Shown here: in pieces, positions 1 to 8,865 of the stretch
Layout: every line of letters begins with the position of its first letter
Position numbering within the stretch: the first letter of the stretch is position 1
Source: Clostridiales bacterium
GTDB lineage: Bacteria; Bacillota; Clostridia; Christensenellales; Aristaeellaceae
Length of the DNA stretch: 64,000 bases
Direction: 5' to 3'
Assembly (NCBI GenBank): GCA_015056205.1
Contig: SVGS01000010.1
Coordinates: 35,982 to 99,981 of the forward strand
Notes under the pieces: model-generated
What the model was told of the DNA's origin: nothing
The model's input: the letters and a program-made list of their open reading frames with translations, nothing else
Databases searched by the model: none
Translations under genes and position numbers: made by a program

Positions 1-515
1 CGAACGGTCAGGCGGGCAACCGCTGCATCCAGGAAGAGGACGGAAGCTACGCCCTGTTCCGGGACGCCCTGTTCCAGGTCTGCCGGACGCTGGCCGTAAT
101 CATGGCCGGCGACGGCGAAGGCGCCACCCATCTGATCGAGATGCGGGTGATTCACGCGGACACAAAGGAAAACGCCCGTCAGCTGGCCCGCTCCGTCGTT
201 TCCTCCAGCCTGGTCAAAGCCATGATCTACGGCAAAGACGCCAACTGCGGCCGGATTCTCTGCGCCCTGGGCTATGCCGGTCCGGCCTTTGATCCTTTCA
301 GCATCGAGCTGTATATGGTCAGCCCGGATCAGAATCTCTGCTTCTACCGGGACGGCCGGGTACAGAATTTTGACGAGGAAAAGGCGCTGGCTCTGCTTTC
401 CGAACACGCGGTCCGCTTCCTGTGCGACCTGAAGATGGGAGATGAGGAAGCCACCGCCTGGGGCTGCGATCTCACCTATGACTATGTAAAGATTAACGGG
501 GACTATCGTTCCTGA
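1..515 (+). CDS. argJ: ArgJ, glutamate N-acetyltransferase / N-acetylglutamate synthase, C-terminal part
   Basis: Open at the left edge (frame begins at base 3), so only about 170 C-terminal residues are present. ArgJ moves the acetyl group from N-acetylornithine to glutamate, closing the acetyl cycle of arginine synthesis. Visible family marks are GDGEGATHLIE, a KAMIYGKDANCGRI stretch (usually KTAxxGxDPNWGRI) and the typical end DLTYDYVKINGDYR. The self-cleavage threonine lies upstream of the window, so what is seen is most of the beta chain. It is followed after 46 bases by argB in the same direction, the usual order in cyclic-type arginine operons. Confidence 0.93.
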   Translation, partial: NGQAGNRCIQEEDGSYALFRDALFQVCRTLAVIMAGDGEGATHLIEMRVIHADTKENARQLARSVVSSSLVKAMIYGKDANCGRILCALGYAGPAFDPFSIELYMVSPDQNLCFYRDGRVQNFDEEKALALLSEHAVRFLCDLKMGDEEATAWGCDLTYDYVKINGDYRS

Positions 516-525
516 TTCTGCGGCG

Positions 526-561
526 AAAGGAGCGGGGGACAACGTCCCCCCGATCGATCCG
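526..561 (+). promoter_or_regulatory. argB ribosome site separated from its start by a 7-bp hairpin
   Basis: AAAGGAG at 526-532 is 29 bases from the argB ATG, too far for normal initiation. Between them lies a perfect 7-bp G/C-rich hairpin (534-540 pairing with 544-550, loop AAC), leaving 11 bases to the ATG. If the hairpin folds, the ribosome site sits about 12 bases from the start. The hairpin is seen; the bridging role is inferred. Confidence 0.5.
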
Positions 562-1419
562 ATGACAAATCTGAGCAATATGGAGCGGGCCGAGGTGCTG
601 ACCGCGGCGCTTCCGCACATCCGTCACTATACCGGGAAAATCGTCGTGGTGAAATACGGCGGAAACGCCATGGTCAACGAGCAGCTGAAGCAGCAGGTAA
701 TGGAAGATATCGTGCTGCTCTGGCTGATCGGCGTCCGGGTGGTGCTGGTGCACGGCGGCGGGCCGGAAATCAATCAGCTCATGGACCGGCTGGGCAAAAA
801 GCCGGAGTTTGTGGACGGCCTGCGGGTGACCGACAGGGAAACCATGGACATCGTGCAGATGGTTCTGGCGGGAAAGGTCAACAAAACCCTGGTTAATCTG
901 CTGGAAATGAAGGGCGGCCGGGCCATCGGTCTTTCCGGAATGGACGGGCGCCTGCTCCAGTGCCACGTAAAGGATCCCCGGCTGGGCTATGTGGGGGAGA
1001 TCGAAAAGATTCACATCAAGCCCGTGACGGATCTGCTGGAGAACGGTTACATTCCCGTGGTGTCCACCGTGGGCTGCGATAAATCCGGCAATGCCTATAA
1101 CATTAACGGGGATACGGCGGCGGCGTATATCGCCGGCGCCCTGGCGGCGGAGCGTCTCATTATGATGACGGATATTGCCGGCGTCCTGAGGGATAAAAAC
1201 GATCCCTCCACGCTGATTCCCCGGATCTCGCTGGAGGAGCTTCCCGGGCTGTATGACAGCGGCATTATCTCCGGCGGCATGATTCCCAAGGTGGAATGCT
1301 GCGCCACCGCCCTGTCCCGGGGCGTCCGGAACGTGGTCATCATGGACGGCCGGGTTCCCCATTCCATCCTGATGGAGCTGCTGACGGACGAAGGCGCCGG
1401 AACAATGGTATCCCACTGA
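562..1419 (+). CDS. argB: Acetylglutamate kinase
   Basis: 285 residues, the usual length. It phosphorylates N-acetylglutamate, the second step of arginine synthesis, and is commonly the point of arginine feedback. Amino-acid kinase fold: VVKYGGNAM near residue 30 (phosphate-binding lysine), VHGGGPEINQ near 67, DGLRVTD near 90, and NINGDTAAAYIAGAL in the nucleotide-binding half. The ATG at 562 fits the family N-terminus; an internal ATG at 580 has no ribosome site of its own. It lies between argJ and argD in one operon. Confidence 0.96.
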   Translation: MTNLSNMERAEVLTAALPHIRHYTGKIVVVKYGGNAMVNEQLKQQVMEDIVLLWLIGVRVVLVHGGGPEINQLMDRLGKKPEFVDGLRVTDRETMDIVQMVLAGKVNKTLVNLLEMKGGRAIGLSGMDGRLLQCHVKDPRLGYVGEIEKIHIKPVTDLLENGYIPVVSTVGCDKSGNAYNINGDTAAAYIAGALAAERLIMMTDIAGVLRDKNDPSTLIPRISLEELPGLYDSGIISGGMIPKVECCATALSRGVRNVVIMDGRVPHSILMELLTDEGAGTMVSH

Positions 1420-1437
1420 GCAAGGAGGGACTTTCCG

Positions 1438-2601
1438 ATGAATACGATGGAACTGGATCAGGCCTATGTGGCCCATACCTATAAACGCTTCCCGCTGGAA
1501 ATCGTTTCCGGCAGCGGATCCCTGGTGAAGGATGCCGCCGGAAAGGAGTATATCGATATGGGTTCCGGAATCGCCGTCACCTCTTTCGGTGTCGCGGATG
1601 AAACCTGGATCGGAGCGGTCGAGGAACAGCTGCACCGGGTGCAGCATATGTCCAACCTGTACTATACGGCTCCCTGCGCGCATCTGGCGGAAGCCCTCTG
1701 CCGGCGGACGGGCATGAGCCGGGTCTTCTTCTCCAATTCCGGAGCCGAGGCCAATGAATGCGCCATCAAGATCGCCCGGAAATGGGCGGCGGAAAACAAA
1801 AGCCCGGACTGCTCGGTGATTGTGACCCTGCAGAACAGCTTTCACGGTCGTACGCTGACGACCCTGGCCGCCACCGGACAGGATCATTTTCACCGGTTGT
1901 TCCAGCCGCTGACTCCCGGGTTCGCCCATATCGCGCCGGGGGATCTGGACGCGCTGGAAAGCCTGTGCGCGGATAACAAAGTCGCCGCCGTGCTGATTGA
2001 GTGCGTGCAGGGCGAGGGCGGCGTGGTGCCCCTGGATCCCGTTTTCGCGCAGAAGCTGGAAGCCTTCTGCCGTTCCCATAATCTGCTGCTCATGGTGGAT
2101 GAGGTGCAGACCGGCAACGGACGGACCGGAAAGCTGTATGCCTATATGCATTACGGCCTGCATCCGGACGTGGTTTCCACGGCCAAGGGGCTGGCCGGTG
2201 GCCTGCCGCTGGGCGCCACCCTGATGTCGGACCGGGTCAAGGATATCCTCTCCTACGGAGACCACGGCTCCACCTTCGGGGGCAACCCTGTCTGCGCGGC
2301 CGGCGCCCTCTCGGTGCTGGACCGGCTCACAGACGATTTTCTGCAAAAGGTCACCGAAAAGGCGGCGCTTCTCCGGAGCCTGCTGGAAGGCGCGCCCGGC
2401 ATTCAGTCCGTCACGGGGCTCGGCCTGATGATGGGGCTGAAAACCGACCGTCCCGCGCCGGAAGTCATTGCCGGCTGCATGGAACGCGGCGTGCTCTGTC
2501 TCTCCGCCAAGGATAAGGTGCGTCTCCTGCCCGCCCTGAATATTCCCGAAGAACTGCTTCGCCAGGCCGCGGATGTCATCCGCACCGTCTGCAAACCATA
2601 A
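1438..2601 (+). CDS. argD: Acetylornithine aminotransferase
   Basis: 387 residues, class III PLP aminotransferase. It converts N-acetylglutamate semialdehyde to N-acetylornithine with glutamate as donor. Visible marks: FFSNSGAEANECAIKIAR near residue 100, NSFHGRTL near 132, the LLMVDEVQTGNGRTG stretch near 220 and the PLP lysine in TAKGLAGGLPLGA near 250, with GSTFGGNPV after it. AAGGAGG stands 8 bases before the ATG. Overall ornithine aminotransferase is similar, but the operon context makes the arginine role clear. Confidence 0.95.
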   Translation: MNTMELDQAYVAHTYKRFPLEIVSGSGSLVKDAAGKEYIDMGSGIAVTSFGVADETWIGAVEEQLHRVQHMSNLYYTAPCAHLAEALCRRTGMSRVFFSNSGAEANECAIKIARKWAAENKSPDCSVIVTLQNSFHGRTLTTLAATGQDHFHRLFQPLTPGFAHIAPGDLDALESLCADNKVAAVLIECVQGEGGVVPLDPVFAQKLEAFCRSHNLLLMVDEVQTGNGRTGKLYAYMHYGLHPDVVSTAKGLAGGLPLGATLMSDRVKDILSYGDHGSTFGGNPVCAAGALSVLDRLTDDFLQKVTEKAALLRSLLEGAPGIQSVTGLGLMMGLKTDRPAPEVIAGCMERGVLCLSAKDKVRLLPALNIPEELLRQAADVIRTVCKP

Positions 2602-2618
2602 TCAAGGAGGACTGCCCC

Positions 2619-3683
2619 ATGGCGTTTCTCGTTTTAGGCAACGGCGCTGTCTTTGAAGGCCGCCGGATCGGCGCCCCCGTGGACCGGCTGGGCGAACTGG
2701 TATTCACCACCGGCATGGAAGGCTATCTGGAAACCCTGACGGATCCCAGCTATTACGGCCAGATCGTTACGCAGACCTTTCCGCTGATCGGCAACTACGG
2801 CGTCATCGAGGAGGATTTTGAGGGAAACAGCGCCCTGTTCGGCTATATCGTGCGGGAGCTCTGTTCCACGCCCTCGAATTTCCGCTCGGCCTATCCGCTG
2901 AATGACTATCTGGTTTCCCGCGGAATCCCCGGCCTGTGCGGCGTGGATACCCGGGAAATTGTCCGCATCACCCGGGAGGAAGGCGTCATGAACGCCCTGA
3001 TCTGCGATCAGGTTCCGGAGGATCTTTCCGCCATCCGCGCCTTCCGCGTGGAAAACGCGGTTCCCTCCGTCACGGGGGATACGGTACGCTCCTTCCCGGC
3101 GCAGGGAAAGGAAATTGCGCGGGTCGCCCTGATGGATTACGGCGTCAAGCGGAATATTATCCGTTCCCTGACCCGCCGCGGCTGTTCCGTCACCGCCTAT
3201 CCGGCCGGAACCCCGGCGGAAACCGTTCTGGCCGCCGATCCGGACGGCATCATGCTGTCCAACGGCCCCGGCGATCCGAAGGAAGCCTCCGCCTGCGCGC
3301 GGGAAATCAAAAAACTGATCGGAAAGAAGCCCGTTTTCGGCGTCTGCCTGGGGCACCAGCTGGTCGCCCTGGCCCTCGGCGGCGATACGGCCAAGCTGAA
3401 GTACGGCCATCGGGGCGGCAATCAGCCGGTCCGGGATCTGATCGGCGGCAAGGCGTATATCACCAGCCAGAACCACGGCTACGCGGTCCTGGCGGATTCC
3501 CTGAAGGGAATCGGCATCCCCTCCTTCGTCAACGCCAACGACGGCAGCTGCGAGGGAATGAACTATCCGGATCTGGACTGCGTCACGGTGCAGTTCCATC
3601 CCGAAGCCGCTTCCGGTCCCCGGGATACCGGTTTCCTGTTCGATCAGTTTGTCGCAAGGATGGGAGGGAAAATGCATGCCTAA
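2619..3683 (+). CDS. carA: Carbamoyl-phosphate synthase small subunit (glutaminase)
   Basis: 354 residues. Releases ammonia from glutamine and channels it to CarB for carbamoyl phosphate, used for arginine and pyrimidines. The N-terminal CPSase domain (FTTGMEGYLETLTDPSY) is followed by a class I glutamine amidotransferase domain with the nucleophile in GVCLGHQLVALALG and the histidine-glutamate pair in VQFHPEAASGP. AAGGAGG precedes the ATG. The last bases overlap the carB start by 8, so the two are translationally coupled. Confidence 0.97.
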   Translation: MAFLVLGNGAVFEGRRIGAPVDRLGELVFTTGMEGYLETLTDPSYYGQIVTQTFPLIGNYGVIEEDFEGNSALFGYIVRELCSTPSNFRSAYPLNDYLVSRGIPGLCGVDTREIVRITREEGVMNALICDQVPEDLSAIRAFRVENAVPSVTGDTVRSFPAQGKEIARVALMDYGVKRNIIRSLTRRGCSVTAYPAGTPAETVLAADPDGIMLSNGPGDPKEASACAREIKKLIGKKPVFGVCLGHQLVALALGGDTAKLKYGHRGGNQPVRDLIGGKAYITSQNHGYAVLADSLKGIGIPSFVNANDGSCEGMNYPDLDCVTVQFHPEAASGPRDTGFLFDQFVARMGGKMHA

Positions 3684-6600
3684 GGATTCCTCAATCCGCA
3701 AAGCCCTGGTCATCGGTTCCGGTCCCATCGTGATCGGTCAGGCGGCGGAATTTGATTATGCCGGTGCTCAGGCCTGCCGCGTGCTGAAAGCGGAAGGGGT
3801 CAATGTGGTTCTGGTCAATTCCAATCCCGCCACCATCATGACGGATCAGCATCTGGCGGATGAAATCTATCTGGAGCCCCTGAATGAGGTCACCCTGCGC
3901 CGGATCATTGAAAAGGAACGGCCGGACGGTCTGCTGGCCGGTCTGGGCGGCCAGACCGGACTCACCCTGGCCATGCAGCTGAGCCGGGACGGCACGCTGG
4001 ATCAATACGGCGTCCGCCTGCTGGGCTCCCCCATCGACGCCATTGAAAAAGCGGAGGACCGGGAAAAATTCCGCGATACCATGCAGGCCATCGGCCAGCC
4101 CTGCGTTCCTTCCGAGATCGCGGAAACGCTGGACGCGGCGCTCCGGGCCGCGGAGGATATCGGCTATCCGGTCATTGTCCGTCCGGCCTATACCCTGGGC
4201 GGCAGCGGCGGCGGCATCGCCGCAAACGAGCAGGAGCTCCGGTCCATCGCCCGGGGCGGTCTGGACGCCTCCCCGATTCACCAGATTCTGGTGGAAAAAT
4301 GCATCTCCGGATGGAAGGAAATCGAATTCGAAACCATGCGGGACGCGGCCGGCAACGCCATCGCGGTCTGTTCCATGGAAAACGTGGATCCGGTGGGCAT
4401 TCATACCGGGGACAGCGTGGTCGTGGCTCCGGCGCTGACCCTCTCCGATCATGAGTATCAGATGCTCCGTTCCGCCTCGCTGGAAATCGTGTCCGCCATC
4501 GGCATTGTCGGAGGCTGCAACTGCCAGTTCGCCCTGAACCCCGATTCCTTTGAATACGCGGTCATCGAGGTCAATCCGCGGGTCAGCCGGTCTTCCGCGC
4601 TGGCCAGCAAGGCGACCGGTTATCCCATCGCCAAAATCACCACCCGGATCGCCCTGGGCTATCTCCTGGATGAAATCCCCAATGATATCACCGGGAAAAC
4701 CGTCGCCTGCTTCGAGCCCACCATCGATTACATCGTCGTCAAGTTCCCCAAATGGCCCTTCGATAAATTCCACGGTTCCTCCCGCCGGCTGGGAACCCAG
4801 ATGAAAGCCACCGGCGAAGTCATGGCCATCGGCCAGCGCTTCGAGGAAGCCCTGATGAAGGCCGTTCGCGGAGCGGAAATCTCGCTGGATACGCTGAACG
4901 CGCCGCCCCTGTCCGATGAGGATGTCCGGGTCCGGCTGACGCGCCAGGATGACCATCGCCTGTTCACAGTCTTTGAGGCGCTGAAGAGCGGCGTTTCCGT
5001 CGACGAAATCTTTGACCTGACCAAGATCGACCGTTTCTTTCTCTTCCGCCTGCGGGATATGGCGGAGATGGAGAAAAAGGTCGCTGAAAACGGCCTCACC
5101 TCCGAAGACTACGCCCGCATGAAGCAGCTGGGGTATCCGGATTCCGCGATCAAACGCCTGGCCGGCGTGGATCAGGTTCCCGGATGGACCTTCAGCTATA
5201 AAATGGTGGATACCTGCGCCGCGGAATTCGCCGCGGAAACCCCGTATTTTTACTCCTGCACGGATCAGGCCTGCGAATCCCGGAGTCTGAAGCGGTCCGG
5301 CCGGCCGGTGGTCATCGTGCTGGGCTCGGGCCCCATCCGGATCGGCCAGGGCATTGAGTTTGACTATTCCTCCGTTCACTGTGTCTGGACGCTCCGGCGG
5401 ATCGGTTATGACGTGGTCATCATCAACAATAACCCGGAAACGGTCTCCACGGACTACGACACCGCGGACCGGCTGTATTTCGAGCCGCTGACCCCGGAGG
5501 ACGTCATGAACGTGATCCGGGTGGAAAAGCCCATCGGGGTGGTCGTCGCCTTCGGCGGCCAGACCGCCATCAAGCTGACCGGCTTCCTGCATGATCAGGG
5601 CATCCGGATTCTGGGCACCTCCGCCGAATCCATCGACATCGCTGAGGACCGGGAACGCTTCGACGCGCTGCTGGAACGCTTCGGAATCCGCCGGCCCCGG
5701 GGCATGGCCGTACGGACCATGGAGGAGGCTGTCGCGGCCGCGGAGGATCTGGGGTATCCGGTCCTGCTGCGCCCCTCCTATGTCATCGGCGGGCAGAATA
5801 TGACCATTTCCCGGAACCGCGCCCAGACGGAGGACTACATGGCCCGCATTCTTTCCGGCGGGATTGAGAATCCGGTGCTGATCGATCAGTATCTGCCCGG
5901 AATCGAGCTGGAAGTGGACGTGATCTCCGACGGCACGGATGTGCTGATTCCCGGAATCATGGAGCATATCGAGCGGGCCGGCGTACACAGCGGCGACTCC
6001 ATCGCCGTCTATCCGCCCTTCAACCTGACGGAAAAATTCCAGAAGAAGGTCTGCGATATCTCCGTCAAGCTGGCCCTGGCGCTGGGAACCCAGGGACTGG
6101 TCAACATCCAGTATCTGATTTATGACAATGAACTGTATGTCATCGAGGTGAATCCCCGGGCTTCCCGGACGATTCCCTATATCTCCAAGGTGACGGGCGT
6201 TCCCATGGTGGATCTGGCTTCCCGGGTCATGCTGGGCGAGTCCCTGCAGTCCATGGGCTTCGGCTCCGGTCTGTATCCCGTGCCTCCCTACTGTGCCATC
6301 AAGGTTCCCGTCTTCTCCTTTGAAAAGCTGAACGACGCGGATTCCATTCTGGGGCCGGAAATGAAATCCACCGGCGAAGTGCTGGGCATCGGCATCACCA
6401 AGGCGGAAGCGCTGTTCAAGGGGCTGTCCGCCGCCGGATTCTCCCTGTCCACCGCCCGGGACAATGCCCATACGGGCGTCCTGATCTCCGTGGAAGACGA
6501 GGATTTCCCGGATGCCATCATTCTGGCCAAACGCTGCTATGACCTGGGCATCCATGTCTATGCCACCAAGGATACCGCCCGCGCGATCTCCTCCGTGGGT

Positions 6601-6876
6601 ATTCAGGTTCAGACGGTCGCCGATCCCCGTGTCAGCGATGAAATCATTCAGCTCATGGAAAACGGCGCCGTGCATTACATCATTTACACAGGCGCCGTAA
6701 AAGACGATACCGTCGGCGATTACCGGGTGCTTCACCGCCGGGCGATGATTCTGGGAGTTCCCTGCATGACTTCTCTGGATACCGCCAACGCGCTGGCGGA
6801 GCTGCTGGGATCCCGCTTCTCGGCGGAAAACACAGAGCTGGTGGATATCAATCACATGAGACGGAACCGGGACTGA
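3676..6876 (+). CDS. carB: Carbamoyl-phosphate synthase large subunit
   Basis: 1066 residues, the normal full length. Two homologous ATP-grasp halves: the first begins KALVIGSGPIVIGQAAEFDY, the second PVVIVLGSGPIRIGQGIEFDY near residue 545; the C-terminus is the MGS-like regulatory domain (about 930-1066). Makes carbamoyl phosphate from bicarbonate, ammonia and two ATP. The chosen ATG at 3676 lies inside the end of carA and gives the family-typical N-terminus MPKDSSIRKALVIG; GGGAGGG is 7 bases upstream. An in-frame ATG at 3649 would add nine residues not expected in the family. The stop codon lies within the terminator stem. Confidence 0.97.
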   Translation: MPKDSSIRKALVIGSGPIVIGQAAEFDYAGAQACRVLKAEGVNVVLVNSNPATIMTDQHLADEIYLEPLNEVTLRRIIEKERPDGLLAGLGGQTGLTLAMQLSRDGTLDQYGVRLLGSPIDAIEKAEDREKFRDTMQAIGQPCVPSEIAETLDAALRAAEDIGYPVIVRPAYTLGGSGGGIAANEQELRSIARGGLDASPIHQILVEKCISGWKEIEFETMRDAAGNAIAVCSMENVDPVGIHTGDSVVVAPALTLSDHEYQMLRSASLEIVSAIGIVGGCNCQFALNPDSFEYAVIEVNPRVSRSSALASKATGYPIAKITTRIALGYLLDEIPNDITGKTVACFEPTIDYIVVKFPKWPFDKFHGSSRRLGTQMKATGEVMAIGQRFEEALMKAVRGAEISLDTLNAPPLSDEDVRVRLTRQDDHRLFTVFEALKSGVSVDEIFDLTKIDRFFLFRLRDMAEMEKKVAENGLTSEDYARMKQLGYPDSAIKRLAGVDQVPGWTFSYKMVDTCAAEFAAETPYFYSCTDQACESRSLKRSGRPVVIVLGSGPIRIGQGIEFDYSSVHCVWTLRRIGYDVVIINNNPETVSTDYDTADRLYFEPLTPEDVMNVIRVEKPIGVVVAFGGQTAIKLTGFLHDQGIRILGTSAESIDIAEDRERFDALLERFGIRRPRGMAVRTMEEAVAAAEDLGYPVLLRPSYVIGGQNMTISRNRAQTEDYMARILSGGIENPVLIDQYLPGIELEVDVISDGTDVLIPGIMEHIERAGVHSGDSIAVYPPFNLTEKFQKKVCDISVKLALALGTQGLVNIQYLIYDNELYVIEVNPRASRTIPYISKVTGVPMVDLASRVMLGESLQSMGFGSGLYPVPPYCAIKVPVFSFEKLNDADSILGPEMKSTGEVLGIGITKAEALFKGLSAAGFSLSTARDNAHTGVLISVEDEDFPDAIILAKRCYDLGIHVYATKDTARAISSVGIQVQTVADPRVSDEIIQLMENGAVHYIIYTGAVKDDTVGDYRVLHRRAMILGVPCMTSLDTANALAELLGSRFSAENTELVDINHMRRNRD

Positions 6877-6902
6877 AAAGTCAGTCCCGGTTCCCTTTTC
6901 GT
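6863..6902 (+). terminator. Rho-independent terminator of the arg-car operon
   Basis: Perfect 14-bp stem (6863-6876 with 6881-6894), loop AAAG, followed by CTTTTCGTTTT on the + strand. It contains the carB stop codon. The minus strand lacks a T-run, so it serves carB rather than the convergent gene. Confidence 0.9.
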
Positions 6903-6903
6903 T

Positions 6904-8850
6904 TTACAGTCCTTCATCCGGCACCGTCGGTTCGCTCATGTACGCGTACAGGATGGCATCCGTCCAGGTGACATGGCCGGTCACATCATAGTTCTGCAGC
7001 CAGCGGGTGTAGAAATCGAAATACGCGTTGGAGTAAACCGGAATCGCCGGAACCAGCTCCTGATACCGCTGCTGGAAGGCCATCCAGTGATTCTCATAGG
7101 TTAACAGATCCCCCGGATTCGTGGCAGCCATATCGCAGGCCAGCCGGTACAGCTCATCATCCGCGATTCCCGTGTTGTTGCCCAGACCGATCCGCGCGGT
7201 CGAGGGATCGAACTGCGCCCGGGGATCGAATACTTCCTGGAAATTGCTGCCCAGATACAGGATATGGGCCGTTCGTCTGTCCAGCCGGTAATATTCCCGC
7301 AGCAGGTTCTGCCAGTCCACGGGAACCAGGGTCACCCGGATGCCCGCCTCGGTCAGATGCGCGATAAAGGTATCCTTCAGAATGTCGCCGATCCCGTTTC
7401 CAACCGGATATTCCAGGGTAAAATCGAGTCTTTCGATCTTCCCTTCCTCATTCATCCGGCAGCGGTAGTCGTCCCACTCCGGATCGTAAGGATCCCCGTC
7501 CGAATTCAGCGTCCAGCCATCCGTCTCCAGCAGATGGACCGCTTCCTCCACATCCAGATCATATCTTTTAATATTGGTCATGCTCAGGGCATCGCCGGCC
7601 TCTTCCAGCTCCGGAATCGCCAGGGATCCCGAGGCGGCCTGATACATCCATTGTCCGATGCCGTAGTATCCGTCTGTCCGGATTCCGTAGGAACCGCAGT
7701 ACCGGCTGACCGTCTCATCCTTATCCAGGCACAGGGCCAGCGCCTGACGGACGGTCTGGTACTTCATGGCTCCCAGTTCGCAGCAAAGGGACAGGAAGCT
7801 CAGCCCCGACCGGGAATAGCTCTGCATGGCGTAGTTCTGCATGCCGACCAGGGAAACGCCCTCCTGGATGGTCTCTTCCTTCAGGATTTTGTTCAGCAGC
7901 CCGAATTCCCCGGCCTCCAGCCTTTCGATCACATCCGCGCCGTTCGCGGGCCTGATCCGCAGTCTGTGAATGCTGGGCTTCTGTCCCTCAAAGTTCCCGA
8001 TATACATGGTGTTGATATCGAGAACCGCCTCATGGGTTTCATCATCATAGGAGTACAGTTTGTAAGGTCCGCTGACCACGGACGGATGAGACAGGTACCC
8101 GTATTTCGGATCCAGAAGGGTGGTCTCCAGCAGCACACTGTTGAACACCCCGTCGATATAGGCGCCTTCGCCGTCGTCCAGCACCTGGCATCCCGGCGCG
8201 ATCGCCCGGATAGGCATCGGATAGCAGCGCAGATAGCTCAGCTCATAAAAGAAGGGCAGGTATTCCTTCTTCACGGTCAGGCTCAGCGTATAGTTGTTCA
8301 GAATCCGGACGCCGGCGATTCCGTTCCGGTTCCCGGTCCGGTAATCGTCCACCCCGAGAATCATGGTATAGTGATTGGTATCCCCGCCCAGGGTCCGCAC
8401 CGCCGGCGCGGTGCTCAGCAGGATGGAAAAAGCATAATCCGCCGCGGTAATCGGCGTCCCGTCGGAATACTTCAGCGCCTCGTTCAGGGTCATGACATAG
8501 ACCCGGTTTCCGCCCTCAGCCGCACTCTGATCCATCACGCTCATGCTGGTTACCACGGAGGGATCCGGCTCAAAATAATCATACCCGTGGTCCCAGCGGA
8601 TCAGGTTGTACCCGTTGATCAGGGCCATCACGTCCACATCGCTGGTACTGTAGCCCCACATCCGGGTGGTAAAATTGCCGCTCAGCGGCGTCGGATTGCC
8701 CACCACCAGTTCCTTCGGATCATAGGCCGGTCCGGTATAGAGGTAGGCTTCTTCCTCCTCGTCCTCTTCCGTCTCAAAATCCTCCGCCCAGGCCGCTCCG
8801 GCGGTCAGCAGGAGCATTGCCGCCATCAGCCATGCGATGATTCGTTTCAT
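6904..8850 (-). CDS. ABC transporter substrate-binding protein, peptide/nickel family 5
   Basis: 648 residues with a signal peptide (MKRIIAWLMAAMLLLTAGAAWAED; no lipobox cysteine, so secreted or loosely held rather than a classical lipoprotein). An acidic run of E/D follows residue 23. The body matches family 5 solute-binding proteins: an entry region around LVVGNPTPLSGNF, the LNEALKYSDGTPITAADYAFSIL block typical of oligopeptide binders, and a C-terminal TARIGLGNNTGIADDELYRLA region. It starts 15 bases after the Cna-B surface gene, so the two are probably co-transcribed. No permease or ATPase is adjacent, and the ligand cannot be told from sequence. Confidence 0.85.
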   Translation of the reverse strand: MKRIIAWLMAAMLLLTAGAAWAEDFETEEDEEEEAYLYTGPAYDPKELVVGNPTPLSGNFTTRMWGYSTSDVDVMALINGYNLIRWDHGYDYFEPDPSVVTSMSVMDQSAAEGGNRVYVMTLNEALKYSDGTPITAADYAFSILLSTAPAVRTLGGDTNHYTMILGVDDYRTGNRNGIAGVRILNNYTLSLTVKKEYLPFFYELSYLRCYPMPIRAIAPGCQVLDDGEGAYIDGVFNSVLLETTLLDPKYGYLSHPSVVSGPYKLYSYDDETHEAVLDINTMYIGNFEGQKPSIHRLRIRPANGADVIERLEAGEFGLLNKILKEETIQEGVSLVGMQNYAMQSYSRSGLSFLSLCCELGAMKYQTVRQALALCLDKDETVSRYCGSYGIRTDGYYGIGQWMYQAASGSLAIPELEEAGDALSMTNIKRYDLDVEEAVHLLETDGWTLNSDGDPYDPEWDDYRCRMNEEGKIERLDFTLEYPVGNGIGDILKDTFIAHLTEAGIRVTLVPVDWQNLLREYYRLDRRTAHILYLGSNFQEVFDPRAQFDPSTARIGLGNNTGIADDELYRLACDMAATNPGDLLTYENHWMAFQQRYQELVPAIPVYSNAYFDFYTRWLQNYDVTGHVTWTDAILYAYMSEPTVPDEGL

Positions 8851-8865
8851 GCCCTGTTCTCCTTC

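Noticed and set aside
3691..6855. A 1054-codon open frame on the minus strand across carB
   Set aside because: It mirrors carB codon use in a GC-rich gene, has no ribosome site or family signature, and carB is certain.
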